Below, piece after piece: positions 33,901-44,200 of a stretch of DNA of 64,000 nucleotides. Below the pieces are notes generated by a model that had not been told where the DNA came from, searched no databases, and saw only the letters and a program-made list of their open reading frames with translations. The stretch covers positions 9,459,788 to 9,523,787 of the forward strand of contig NC_064217.1 of assembly GCF_023101765.2 (NCBI RefSeq). The letters are read 5' to 3'. The number at the start of each line of letters is the position of its first letter. Position 1 is the stretch's first letter. The translations under genes were made by a program, and so were the position numbers. Source of the DNA: Spodoptera frugiperda. Lineage: Eukaryota; Arthropoda; Insecta; Lepidoptera; Noctuidae.

Positions 33901-35495
33901 AATGTAAATAACTTAAATGTCAATTAACTTATCCCCCAATTTAACTAACAGAAACCTAGACATTGTGAAACAGGTTGTTTATCTGTAACTAGCTACTAGC
34001 CACTTTCGCACAGTTTTATCCCTTCTGCTCGACTCCTATTAGATATACCTTCCTCAATAAATGCACTATCTAACACAAAATAATTATTCAAATTGGACCA
34101 GTACTTCCAGAGATGATTTCATTCATATTACTGAGTGTATAACAAATAAGATTAACAACTTACTCTGTTGTCACCCATATACAGGATCTTCAAATTCTTC
34201 AACTTGTTAGGTAGGACCTTGAGGTGCTCGATGCCATGGAGTTTGTTATCATTGAGGTTCAAAGCCTCAAGATCCGGAATGTTCTCAGCAATAATATTGA
34301 TAGCTTCCAGCATCACTACTGGGCGGAATAAGGCACAAAATATATCTGCCAAATCTGAAAAGAATGTCAATAGTAATAAAAATCACTTATTCTTTACATA
34401 CATTGTTCACAGACATTTTATATGATATTGAGTTATATACATAATTTGGTGATTCCGATTAAGTATACAAACAAATATCCCAAAAAAATGTTGCTTAGAT
34501 CTTTTAACTAAATAACCTTTTAATAATAGAACAAGGCATATGTTTGTTTGACTTTCAAATACCCTTTTCAGTCTAATTGAAATAAAAATAAATGCATCTA
34601 CTTTGACTAGTTGTAACAGGTATATAATAGATAACAATGAATTCTAATAAGCATTACACTGATAGTGTGTACTTAGATAACAATTACCTAAATTAGTCAT
34701 CAAAGTTAGCAAATTCCTTACCTGGGTCTGCATGAAACTTTGTCAAGTCTAATGCCTTGGTAGCAGCATTATATCTCTTGGCCATAGCCAATTTCATTTT
34801 CTCCTTCAGCTCAGCATCAACAGTGACACTTGGAACAGCATTTCTTACAATAACCATTAACTTAAACCCATCGGACATAGTAATCTTTCTGTCAGCTTGG
34901 AAGAGTTTCTCAGCGAGTTTCACATCATCCACATAGAAGACAGCAGCATTTCCATTGATTTTGTAATAGTGGGGCACAAAGATATCTGGCGAAATGAAGC
35001 TGAGCAGTGTCCTTAGAATCACATCTTTCTCATGTTTGGCTCCATATGGTATGATAATCTGATACCAGGGAAGAGGACCAGGGACAAACTTCTTTTTGTT
35101 GATTCCATGGCCAGACCTTGGCGCCGGAGAGTTCAACCGGCCTCCACGGCCTCTAAATGCTCCTTTGCGATGTCCATGGGGGCCTCCAGCAGACCCGGTC
35201 ATGTCGATATCATCATCCAACAACAGTTTGGCATTGTTCCATTTATTTTTTCCTTTATTCGTGCCCGGTTTAAAACTAACACGCCTCGTTCCAGAAGTGT
35301 GCATGCGGTCATCATGTTCTGTAGCAAACAATAAATATTTTGCAACATTGCATCACCAAATGGGAAAGTACCATGGAAAATACCACAATCAATTTTATTA
35401 AAATTACACAAAGTAAGTAAGAAAATAAAGTGCAATCACTTACCAAAATGTTCACTGTTTTTGAAATTTCTTATCCTTCCGCCGTTTTTAGGCAT
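27822..35495 (-). CDS. NXF1: NXF1 / small bristles, nuclear mRNA export receptor (10 coding exons, complete)
   Basis: NXF1 (TAP; Drosophila sbr) pairs with NXT1/p15 and carries mRNPs through nuclear pores. Ten coding exons on the minus strand join in frame (52, 597, 191, 110, 37, 248, 169, 165, 164 and 100 nt) to give 610 codons plus TGA, close to the usual family length of about 620-670. Seen in order: a basic RGG-like N-terminus (about residues 67-92); an RRM-type RNA-binding domain (about 100-180, starting at WYQIIIPYG); leucine-rich repeats (about 205-325, with LEALNLNDNKL and LVELYLKGNPL); an NTF2-like domain (about 345-525, with FAIYDAESRQPLLEAYH and LPKTTHD), which in this family binds NXT1; a Pro/Thr-rich linker (about 530-550); and a C-terminal UBA-like fold (about 555-610, with GWDFQRA and the ending PPEAFVK), which in this family binds FG nucleoporins. 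All junctions are GT/AG. The ATG is the first in exon 1 and opens with MPKNGGRIRNF. I see no frameshift or internal stop. Confidence 0.97.
28180..28343 (-). CDS. NXF1: NXF1 coding exon 9 (linker and start of UBA-like domain)
   Basis: Residues 524-577. A Pro/Thr-rich linker (PTPPTPAPTPTP) leads into the helix MMLTMLSQQTGMNDHWSI, which opens the UBA-like domain. It ends in phase 2 at GTACGT. Confidence 0.94.
28464..28654 (+). repeat. Transposon-derived fragment F (NXF1 intron)
   Basis: GTTTGTTTGTTTGAACGCGC, then GGAACTACTGGTCCGAATTG, TAGTGCATTTATCGAGAAAG and an ending at GGAAGTAGCTAGT. A diverged inverse copy is at 33985-34113. This is a common moth repeat; the class is not certain. Confidence 0.65.
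28766..28858 (+). repeat. Transposon-derived fragment H (NXF1 intron)
   Basis: A run of AAAGTCAAAGTTAAAGTCAA, then ATTTATTTCAAATAGACC and GGCACTTTTGAACGTCAAAG, a layout often seen at LINE-derived ends in moth genomes. Single copy here; recognised from memory of moth repeats. Confidence 0.45.
28958..29122 (-). CDS. NXF1: NXF1 coding exon 8 (end of NTF2-like domain)
   Basis: Residues 469-523. MIVLTMNGVYKE, FHRTFVIVPN and FCIINDMLFITN are the last beta strands of the NTF2-like fold. Phase 0 at both ends; the donor is GTAAGA. Confidence 0.95.
29538..29706 (-). CDS. NXF1: NXF1 coding exon 7 (NTF2-like domain)
   Basis: Residues 412-468. It contains VVSFLSDLPKTTHDLMGFAVD, the strongly conserved strand and LPKT-H-D loop of NXF NTF2-like domains. 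Phase 2 in, phase 0 out; the donor is GTAAGT. Confidence 0.95.
30007..30254 (-). CDS. NXF1: NXF1 coding exon 6 (start of NTF2-like domain)
   Basis: Residues 330-411. It begins DGVDLPPAIGFDV, the typical entry to the NTF2-like domain, and includes FLTQYFAIYDAESRQ and LLEAYHEHATMSM. It ends in phase 2 at a GTTTGT donor, weaker than the other donors of this gene. Confidence 0.95.
31029..31065 (-). CDS. NXF1: NXF1 coding exon 5 (37-nt micro-exon)
   Basis: A 37-nt exon encoding SDVRKKFPKLTKL across the junctions, matching the family's conserved basic segment (R-x-x-F-P-K-L) between the LRR and NTF2-like domains. The acceptor is CTCCAG and the donor GTGAGT. Both the phase-2 entry and phase-0 exit fit the neighbouring exons. 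It is flanked by introns of 2354 and 774 bp. Confidence 0.9.
31941..32085. mobile_element. MITE C copy in NXF1 intron
   Basis: Palindromic element with right end TGTACTAAGGGGACAGTA, and arms around GGCGCTGATTGG / CCAATCACGGCGCC extending into matching GAACGCG and CGCGCTC segments. It lies in the NXF1 intron between exons 4 and 5. Confidence 0.75.
33420..33529 (-). CDS. NXF1: NXF1 coding exon 4 (leucine-rich repeat)
   Basis: Residues 281-316 with the repeat LVELYLKGNPLLNRF, then HEIYV. The donor is GTAGTG, so the exon ends in phase 2; exon 5 completes a Ser codon. Confidence 0.94.
33620..33694 (-). mobile_element. Second copy of the TTAA-flanked small element (NXF1 intron)
   Basis: Read on the minus strand, it shares ACTGCC, TGAAGGCAA and CTCCGCTAA blocks and a GGTCACC motif with the insert at 24608-24696, and it is also bounded by TTAA on both sides. 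It lies in the intron between NXF1 exons 3 and 4. Confidence 0.5.
33985..34113 (-). repeat. Transposon-derived fragment F, inverse copy (NXF1 intron)
   Basis: The minus strand shares GGAAGTACTGGTCCAATTTG, TAGTGCATTTATTGAGGAAG and GAAAGTGGCTAGTAGC with 28464-28654, with about 30 bp missing in the middle. Confidence 0.6.
34164..34354 (-). CDS. NXF1: NXF1 coding exon 3 (leucine-rich repeats)
   Basis: Residues 217-280. It contains two leucine-rich repeat units (LEALNLNDNKL and LKNLKILYMGDNR), preceded by a TTTTCAG acceptor and followed by a GTAAGT donor in phase 0. Confidence 0.95.
34722..35318 (-). CDS. NXF1: NXF1 coding exon 2 (RGG-like region and RRM)
   Basis: The largest coding exon, residues 18-216. 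It holds an acidic patch (LLLDDDIDM), a Gly/Arg stretch (RGRGGR), a Pro/Lys linker and the whole RRM-like domain, then the KALDLTKFHADP segment leading into the LRR. It ends in phase 1 at a GTAAGG donor; the frame runs on into the intron for a few codons before stopping. Confidence 0.96.
35444..35495 (-). CDS. NXF1: NXF1 coding exon 1
   Basis: This exon encodes the first 17 residues (MPKNGGRIRNFKNSEHF) and ends in phase 1 at a GTAAGT donor. Adding its last G to exon 2 makes a Glu codon. The following intron is only 125 bp. Confidence 0.9.
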
Positions 35496-35640
35496 GGTTC
35501 TATTATAATTACGGTGAATATTGACGAATAAACACCACAGTCACAAAATGAAGTAAGGTTAAAAGTTATGACGCACAACGCGTTCTAGAGTTCCACACCG
35601 AACCTTAGATCACTTCAGCCAAAAAAACGCGAGTAACTAT
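35496..35640 (-). promoter_or_regulatory. NXF1: NXF1 5' leader and promoter-proximal region
   Basis: Sequence just upstream of the NXF1 ATG. No in-frame upstream ATG with an open frame into the CDS is seen. I could not fix a TSS: there is no clear TATA box or TCAGT initiator on this strand, which fits a housekeeping-type promoter. The upstream boundary is arbitrary. Confidence 0.35.
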
Positions 35641-37600
35641 TATTCAATGTTCCCAATAAATATCGAAATTTTAGTTTCTAGGGAAACCTGCAACTTATTC
35701 GTGATATTTATTATTTATTTTACTACAGATATAGGATACGTAGCACAATAAAAAGTACGGACCACAGCCACGGACCGACCAAAATTGACCGAATGAATGA
35801 ATGAACAAGATTTGTAAAAGAGACTTTCCATTCATTTGTTACCACAGATAAAAAATGAAAAAAAATATATAATATGACCTTTTGTCTCATCTAGTTTTTT
35901 ATTAATGTTAGTGTTTAATCTGTTAATGTGCCTTATTGGTAAAAAAAAATTAGGACGGGAACCCGCAAAATTAATTTTTTCTTACATTTTTTGCAATTTA
36001 CAGCTCGATATTGGATTGTAAATTATAAAACATAATATAATTATTGCCTTGTTATAACGAACAGTATAACTTAGTTACATAAAAGGCATATTTTACTTTT
36101 TACGTACATTTTACTTAAAATGTTGCGTTTTATTATATTAAAAAACTGGAAGAAAAGCTTTCCTTTACAGGCGGTAACTACTTGACTACTGTTATTAAAA
36201 TAAAAAAATATAAACGAATAAAAAAAGTATTTAGTATAAAAAGAAATCTCCCGTCAAATTTTCGTGCTCAGTTAATGGTTATTTGTTTAACTGTTTTTAG
36301 TTGATCGTGATTTTATCTTAAAAGTTAGATGTTAAATATTAGGGTAGCTGTAGGGTGTTATTGTTAGGTTTTATAAATAAATAAATAATAAATAAATCTT
36401 GAACTCACATGAGGCGTAGAATATTCTATACATAAAAATTAGTTTCTGCCAGTAGGTCCACCTTTACTTTCATAGGTACTTTATCTTATAAGAAATGTTA
36501 CAGAAATCCTCGTATTGTATAATGAACCTGAAATTCATCGGCAGTTTTCATGACCAATTTATTTATAAATAAAATAGTTTAAACTAATTCTTGTTGTTTT
36601 TTTGTGTAAATAGAAAAGTCCCTAAATAAAAAATAGCACTTCACTTACTATAATACTTACATACACTACCGCCTTAAAAGTAGGATTAAAGGATTTTTTA
36701 CTCCTTATAAAAATATTGTGTCTAGCGTGCCATAGAAATAAAATAAAGTGTTAAAGGATACAAAAATACATTGATATTTATTTTAGAATTTTAATTTAAT
36801 TCTATTATCCCATTGCCATTTCTATTTCTTTTTTAGAACAAGAAAAATGAATGAATGATTATCCTAACCTAAAACAGGGTTATATTCTCTGTGGTAACAT
36901 TTGTTTGGCTAGTCTATGATTCTCGTGTGTAAACTCCGTTTTACGCAATAATTCCGCTTAAAATTTTACCAACTCATTATGGTATAAAGATTTTTATGTG
37001 TTTTTATTAATTATTTTAACATTGAACCTGATTAAAAACATAAACTTATTTTTTAATACTTTTATACCTAAGAACATGTAATATTTTAACAAAAATGAAA
37101 TCAATGAAATGGCGTCGGAGGTGGATCATACATTTTCTGTGTGAAAACATAGCGTAAAAAATAAAACGACCATAGACAAAATTCGTGTGCTTTTCGAGTC
37201 TGCCATGTTTTGTCCTATTTGTCGCGCTTGATCAACGCGTTCGCGTTTACTGTACAAAACTGTTATTTTCTGAATGTATTACGGGCTGTGTTTTGTTTAC
37301 AAATAGTGTAGTTATTGGTGTTGTAATTATACTGCTTAAACATTTGACCAGACAAGCACTTGGATACTTGTGTGTGCGACAGTGAAGTTCGTATTTCATA
37401 AAATTTTATATTCGTTAGCTGACCATCAACTGTCTGCATTCTTAGGCATTTCATCGTAATTTGGAAACATTCTGATCATTAAATGCGATTTCATAATAAT
37501 TGGTCGATCTTGACTGTGACGCAACCCACGTGCACATAATATAGCGAGCATCTCTCATGCACATTTGTTATTATTTTGTTCGTGAGTTCGATTCGGAGCA
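35641..37600. other. Divergent intergenic region between NXF1 and mnb
   Basis: An AT-rich spacer with no recognised coding exon. It has a few homopolymer runs and a short GAAT repeat near 35800. A CACGTG E-box-like motif lies near 37528, close to the start of the mnb transcript. No copy of the dispersed SINE or MITE families of the left half was noticed. Confidence 0.6.
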
Positions 37601-37659
37601 GTGAGGATCGGATCGGCGAAGGGAAACCGCGTCGCGCGTCTTGCTCGCTCGCGTCGCGT

Positions 37660-38151
37660 TCAGTTGAATTTATTAATTTGTGGGTAATATTGGACGGTGA
37701 TTTCTAATTGAGTGTGAATTATTTTGTGCGGGATAGTGTTGTTAGTCGGTGTGATTAGGTGCAGCGCACATAGCGTACACGTGACACAGGACGAGTGTTT
37801 GGGTGTCAGTCGGCTGCGGCTCGCGGGCGCCGCTACAGTCCGCCTGCAGTGCGGAGCGCGCGACGGGCGTTAGAGGTGAATCACCGCTCGGTGCCGTTTT
37901 GATCGTGCTTGTTTACCCGCGTGTGCATAAGTGCGTGGAGCGGAAGTGCAAGGCATGTGCGCCGCGCGTCGGCGCCGATGACACCGCCGTCCGGGGCGAC
38001 GGCGTTTTGAGCGCGAGTGTGTGATAGCTATGTTCCTTGGGTTATGAGTGTGTGACAAAGTTGTAGTGTGCTGAGGACACTGGAGCCCCTAGACGGAGTT
38101 GGGCCCGCCGGGGCGGCCCTGGTGCTTCTCGGGGCTCCTCACGAAGGCAAA
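37660..38151 (+). promoter_or_regulatory. mnb: mnb proximal promoter and 5' leader, CpG-rich
   Basis: A GC- and CpG-dense stretch, out of keeping with the AT-rich surroundings, leading to the exon 1A ATG. A TCAGTT match to the arthropod initiator lies at 37660-37665 (A at 37662), giving a leader of about 490 nt. No TATA box is seen at the expected spacing. The leader carries four short upstream ORFs, described as a separate feature. Confidence 0.5.
37955..38055 (+). other. Four short upstream ORFs in the mnb exon 1A leader
   Basis: uORF1 37955-37981 (MCAARRRR, stop), uORF2 37978-38010 (MTPPSGATAF, stop), uORF3 38030-38047 (MFLGL, stop) and uORF4 38044-38055 (MSV, stop). They form two pairs in which the stop of the first overlaps the ATG of the second as ATGA. 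All end before the main ATG. They are directly seen in sequence; their effect on translation is inferred. Confidence 0.7.
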
Positions 38152-38215
38152 ATGGCTGCGTGGAACCGCCACCACCATTTCAACATGCTCATGGATGAGA
38201 ATGCCAAAAACAAGT
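38152..38215 (+). CDS. mnb: mnb proximal first coding exon (1A)
   Basis: The ATG opens MAAWNRHHHFNML and the exon encodes 21 residues (through ENAKNK) plus one base before a GTAAGT donor. It sits at the 3' end of a CpG-rich leader. The His-rich start is unlike the rest of the protein, and I do not recognise it from other species. Phase 1 fits the shared exon, creating a Leu codon. Confidence 0.75.
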
Positions 38216-41200
38216 GTAAGTAAAAGTATTGTGATGAATTTCAGATTTAGTCAGCATGTCAACAACATGCAGTAGCTAACACTTATTAGAAACACCTATT
38301 AGTATCTTGTTAGGTTAACTATTTATTTATCCTTCATTAAGCAGTACTTGGCCTTTAATTAGTATTACCCTTTGTAGTGCTAGACATGCCCATATCAAAA
38401 CAAATAATTTTACATCATCCTTACACAAGCCATGTGGCATTGTTTAGAAACACATTAAAATCTTATTGGGTTGAACCTTACTTACATTTGTATCAGTAAA
38501 TATCTAATAGAAAATTTTTTTTGTAATAACGATAATGAATCAAAACCACTATGGTCATACAAATTATTTTTTGCACTAGAAGTGCTAGAACTCTTCGTCA
38601 CATCTTAGTTTTTTAATTACAGATTTACCTAATCGTTGCCAATCAGATTTACTTTTTTGTTAGCCAACTTATCCAACACCGAAAGATTCTTACATTACTT
38701 TTATAACCTGGTGGGTAGTACCACATTTGAATGCTGTTCATGTAATTACCTAGTTTATTTTTAGAACCATGTATACTATTTTTAGTAGTAAATAAAAATA
38801 ATTACCTGCTATTTATTACTATCCTATCCTGTATAATTTATAATAGTCAATTAATAAATCATCTTCATTTTACCTATTATTACAAAACAGTCAAGGTTTC
38901 TTATGCTGTCATAATTCTAACTTGTTTATTAACAATTTCTTTTGATGTTACCCTAGCCTACAACAATCCAAGTGAATCAAATCACATGGGCCCTTGATTC
39001 ATTGGACATAACACAATTTTCCATGTTATGACCTCCTTTAATGGTACAACAGGCTAAACAAATGCATGTGAATAAACCCCCATGGGTGTACATTGTTGAA
39101 TGCACACAGCCCTCTGTGACCCACCTGTAGGGTATATGTTCATCCTGCCCTACATCCCTTTGACCCCAATTTCCACTAGCATGCTATTGATTTGCACTAC
39201 TTTTGCACCTGAAACTTATCAGACAACAGACCATTTGCGTGGCCCCAATAAAAATTGTTATGTGAGTACCTATCACTCTCGGAATTCCATATATTCGAAA
39301 GCGGCGAAACAGAGTCGAGAATTTCGTATTCCGACATGAAAATATCACGCCGTAATTAAAGTCTTAAGTTCCGTGTCCTACATTTCGTTACCATCAATCA
39401 ACAACGACATTAATAATATGTAGATGTGCTGCAAATAAAAATAACCCAATAATGAATTATTTATACTTTGTAAATAAATAGATTTTTGACATAATTTGTA
39501 CTTTATTTTTAGCCACATTATGATCGGTTCATATAGCCTCGACCCTAAAATTGTTTAACGCGGCGTCGACCTCCCCAACCTTTAACCTAATTCTGTGTTC
39601 AACCCTCGCAGATGGGTGCTAGGTGCTTGCATTGATGCTTTATTAGATTCCAACACTTCTTCCTTTTTTTGTTAAATACGAAATGTTGAAAGCGGAATTT
39701 CAACATATCGATTCGATTAATCTCTTCGTTGGTTGGTTGTTTGTTTACAAACGGAGTGCACGTCAATAATAATATTTTGCCTTTTGAAGTCTGAAAATGA
39801 TTAATTCTGTAATTTAAGAATATTATCTGCAACATCAAACAGCCGTTTTGTCGGTATGATGACCCGCTTTGAGTGTAACACCTATATTTTATTCGACTTT
39901 CCGGTGGTGATGCCGCGCAACTCTCACCTCCCACGCTTTTGGCACTCCACTGGAGATCGTTGCATGCATTTGCCAGTTCTAAATAACACAAAGACTGCTC
40001 TTAATACCCAGTTTCTAGGAAAATTGGGACATGGTATCCCCGATTTCAATTTTATAGCTCGATAATTTTCATAACCCTTTACTTACACATACATAATTTC
40101 AGTATATCTAATTTATATTTCATAATAAAGTTATAATTAATTACAACATCAATTTATTTTCAAAACAAGAACCTTAATTCATACTGATCATGTTTCAAGA
40201 ATTGTCCGTATTGAACGAAAATAACAATAAATATTTACGAATGGTATTTAAAAAAAGAAACTAGGTGACCACCTTGGCAACCAGCCGTTTGTACTGATTA
40301 ACGAGTAAACGTTCTTTGTAAACAATCATCTGAGATCTCCATGGAAGCCGGTTGGCTAAATGTAAAACCTTCCTTACTTATAAGGAAAAGGATGGAGACT
40401 TCAAATAAATTTGCTAACAACCTATTTGAAATTCATGAATGCGAAATAAAACATCCTAATTTATGTCAGAATGTTTGAAGAAACAAAATTTTAGAAGGAG
40501 CGAATTTGTTCCGCGACCTAAACATTATAATAATAAAAAGAAAGGTGAACAGTTACTGGGTAGTAAAGCATTTAAAAAGATACCGGAGTACTGAAACTAC
40601 GATGAAAATTGTAATGCGTTGGTCGGGACACAGCTTGAGATCCGAGTGCCAAATATTTACGGCGGTCGTTTATGCCGGAACCATCGGCGGTCTCGCATTT
40701 TTTCCGCGGCGATCAACTTTCATTCACTGTCTGAAAGCTGTTGCTACGCGGATGCTGGCCTCACGGTGCGCTGTCATTAAAACCAAACGCTCGTGCACCG
40801 CCGTCATGTAGATGATATCGTGTTGTTTGGAAAGTGGTCGCTTACAAGACTTACATTATTTAGTTTTGTACTTTGTGTCGATACCGCCTCGCGGTCTATA
40901 AGATTATGAGAATATATTGCAGATAGATTGTGCGTCGGCTATCAAACAACTGTCGTAACTTTATGCAATTGTAGGTAGGTAATTATGATTACTAATGTTT
41001 GAGCCATGTATAAATGAAGAAAAGTTCAAAAATTCCCATAACTACTAAACGTTGTCTTTAACTGTTGAATCGAACGGTATTTCCAGAGTGTACGAAAAAC
41101 TATAAAAAAATGAATGTGTTCACATGATATCGAAGCCGATTACTAACCAGTTACTTACACGTCGGTGGGAGCGCAGTCGGCCCGCCTCGCGAGTCACGCC

Positions 41201-44200
41201 GGCCGGTGAATGGTCACCTTTCTCCGACACACAGTCTAGACGACTTCGTTACGACCCGTGAATGAATTTCACATCGGAATGCGGAACGACGATTTATCGT
41301 TCCCCACCAAAATTGTCTGTACGCATTGTGCCGGTGAAATTGTCTCGAATAATTAGAAATTTCTTAGGTCAGAAGTCGTAATAAAGTAACATTAAGCCCA
41401 AGAGAGCGCCGCGTTTTAATGAAATTCCAACCAACATACCTAGTATGAACTGTTTGAAAAGAAATAGGTAGATCGACCAATTTCAAAGTTTACAGTTACG
41501 AGAGCACAATTAATATGATAATTCCGAGACATTTCCGTCAATACACTAACTTCAAATATCAGAGTTCAATAACAAGAAGTGGTTCAGGGTAGTTATTCAT
41601 ACATGCCAACTGAGGACAATACGCTGGCAGCGTGGGCAAATGTGTGTGGGCATTTAGGTACCCTATGTAAATGGTAAAGATTTCTCCTGCGAGCCAGCGC
41701 CCCATTATTTTCTGTGACCACGATCTCATTGCACAACGACTAAGTGCCTAACTAACATTTTAATTGGATTAAGTTTCATCGAACATGTACCTAGTACCTA
41801 TGAAATGTTTTCTCAAAAACAAGCTGTACTTCAATATAGTGCACTTTCGAAAGCGGCTTTAATAACATAAAATAAAACCGCCGAAAGTATGTAGTGTACA
41901 GGCCGTATTGCCGGTCAATGGTTTATTATAAGGAAAATAAAAACTATGGTACAAAGTTGACGAAGTATGACGGAGTCAGCCCTAAAGTGCCCCTCGGTGT
42001 CATCGACCGACAGCTAAGGTTTTTGCGCGTCCAACGGTGCTGTTATTTTAATAATTGAATGAGTATGGAAAGCATCAAGAGTTAACGGTAACTGTATGAA
42101 CGTGTGACGTCTGATGATAGCACGGTTTCGGGTACAGTTTGTACTCGCTTTAATTTCTGTCTGACACCAAGCATTTTCTACCAACACCCAAAGCATTTGT
42201 AATCTAATTTGCTTTATTACTCACAGCTATGAATATCCAACTAACTTTTCATCAGAGCAAGCCCATTTAATGTTTTTATCAGTTTATCGAACAGTGCCGA
42301 CTGTGACACGTAGTTATTTATTTTGCGACCTTCACACTCGAGTGTTCATTGCCCTTACCACGACTTCCTGTTTCGAGACCTTTCAAGACTAAAATAAATT
42401 GATCGTCATTTAACAAATATCAGAATCCAAAAACAATAAAATAGCTCTCTAAGGGTAGATTTTAAGTAATGATAACTGATTGATAATTAAACATCTCTTG
42501 TTCTTAGATACTACGTAGTTTGATTTTTTGGGATAAGTCTTGTTCCGTGTATTCGATGAATCTTATTTGTATTTTATAACATTTGTATATTATGAACAAT
42601 GAGTAATGCCAGAGTCCGTTTTGGTGGTGTTGCGCATCCCCATCGGGCCCCAGCGTCGTTGACCGCCGACGGTTTTTGCACATCGCCGCCGCAACGGTGG
42701 CCGGCTTGCACAATCTAGAACGACACACTTATCTCGCTCGGATGCTGGACAATGGTCAGCGCCGGTGTCTTAAGATCTCAACTAAATTGTTCGCCGAATA
42801 TCTTAACGTATCTTAAGCTTACTTTTCGCTCTAAAAACTTCGATTGTCGGTAATAACTACTCTTTGTGTATATGGTATCTAAATGTATATTGTAAGCAAT
42901 AAAACAGGCTTTGGGCATCATTTTGTATGCACAACATGGCTAATTAAGGCAGAAACTGTATTTAGTTCCTAACCAAAGATGTGCTTTTGCCTAATGGCGG
43001 CTCTTTGACGTAAAGGAAACTTGAGGAATACACCGAGGCAAAGAAGGCTACGACTGTACCTACATAAAGTAACTCCTTGTTTGTGGATAAACCACGGATC
43101 TCTACGATTAATTTATATTTACCAACCTAAATATAGGTAATATCTACTGGCGTAACAACAAAGCGGATATTCAACCACGGCTGAGCTCAAACGAAAGTTA
43201 ATTAACAATAATATAATCGGTGTTATTGTTTTCTCACAATCTTTATCTTGTTTGACTGACAAATTGGGGAAATCAAGTGATCTGTTGGGATTTACGAGTG
43301 GAAAATAATTGAGTGAACTGTGAAATACCCTTCATTCATCGAAAATTAACTCAACCAAACGAGACCGCACGCTTTTTGGTTGGCTTTTAATATTTTTATT
43401 TAAAATTCTAAATTACCTACATATATATTCATTTTATATATAGGTATTCGAAACACATATTTATGGCATGGCGACGTGGTACGGTTTTGCTAAAATTAGT
43501 AACAAATAATCAATTACCTATATTACCTCCATACTCTCACCTTGTCCCGTTATTGAGTAAACAAAAACAATTCAAACAACTTTAGTGCGTCTGGGCGCTG
43601 GTTTGTTGTTTCCACGCGCCTTCTAATTTTTACCTAATAAAATCGAAGTAACTTAGCAGACTTAAAAACTCACAAAATGTCGTTGACAAGTCAAGTTCAA
43701 CAACACTTTTAGATTTTGAGGTCCGATCCGACCCAATCCATCGCTCAGTGATCGATAAGATACACGATCGTGTATCACTTCCTTGTATCTATTCTAGTGT
43801 TGTCCACACTCGGTGCGTTTGCGCCGCGTCCCTTACATTCGGTAAGAAACAGAAAGAGATAACACGACAAAGGAAAACGTTTGGCTATGTGTGGTTCGAG
43901 CGTGAGGCAATAACGGCGCGGGCGCGGTGTTTTCGCGCACGTTTCGCCCCCGCGCGGGCCCCGGGTGAACGGCCAGACAGGCGGGCGGCCGGCCGTTAAA
44001 CCTGCCTTGGACCCGTCCTGTGGCCTCGCGGGCTTCGCGTGCTACCATCTGCAGCGTGCTACGGTTGCTACACCGCACCGGCGCCGCCGACGACGTCTGT
44101 GACTCTGTGACGCAGTCACGGAGCAACGCTTTTATTTTTAATTAATGACATCCTTGCGTCGACCCACGTTACGACACTGTTGCTTTGCTTTTGGTTTATT

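Noticed and set aside
35032..35401. 100-101 codon plus-strand frames over NXF1 exon 2
   Set aside because: They are antisense shadows of the confirmed NXF1 coding exon.
37803..38024. 73-codon plus frame in the mnb leader
   Set aside because: It starts at a non-ATG codon, ends before the main ATG in a GC-rich leader, and has no known motif. The short ATG-initiated uORFs there are better supported.
39599..39991. 130-codon open frame on the minus strand in the first mnb intron
   Set aside because: Composition is Lys/Cys/Asn-rich without motif, signal peptide or splice partner, and it has no match to a family I know.
43833..44126. 97-codon minus frame and 83-codon plus frame over the CpG block
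   Set aside because: GC-rich DNA opens long frames on both strands by chance; both are Arg/Ala/Pro-rich without motif.
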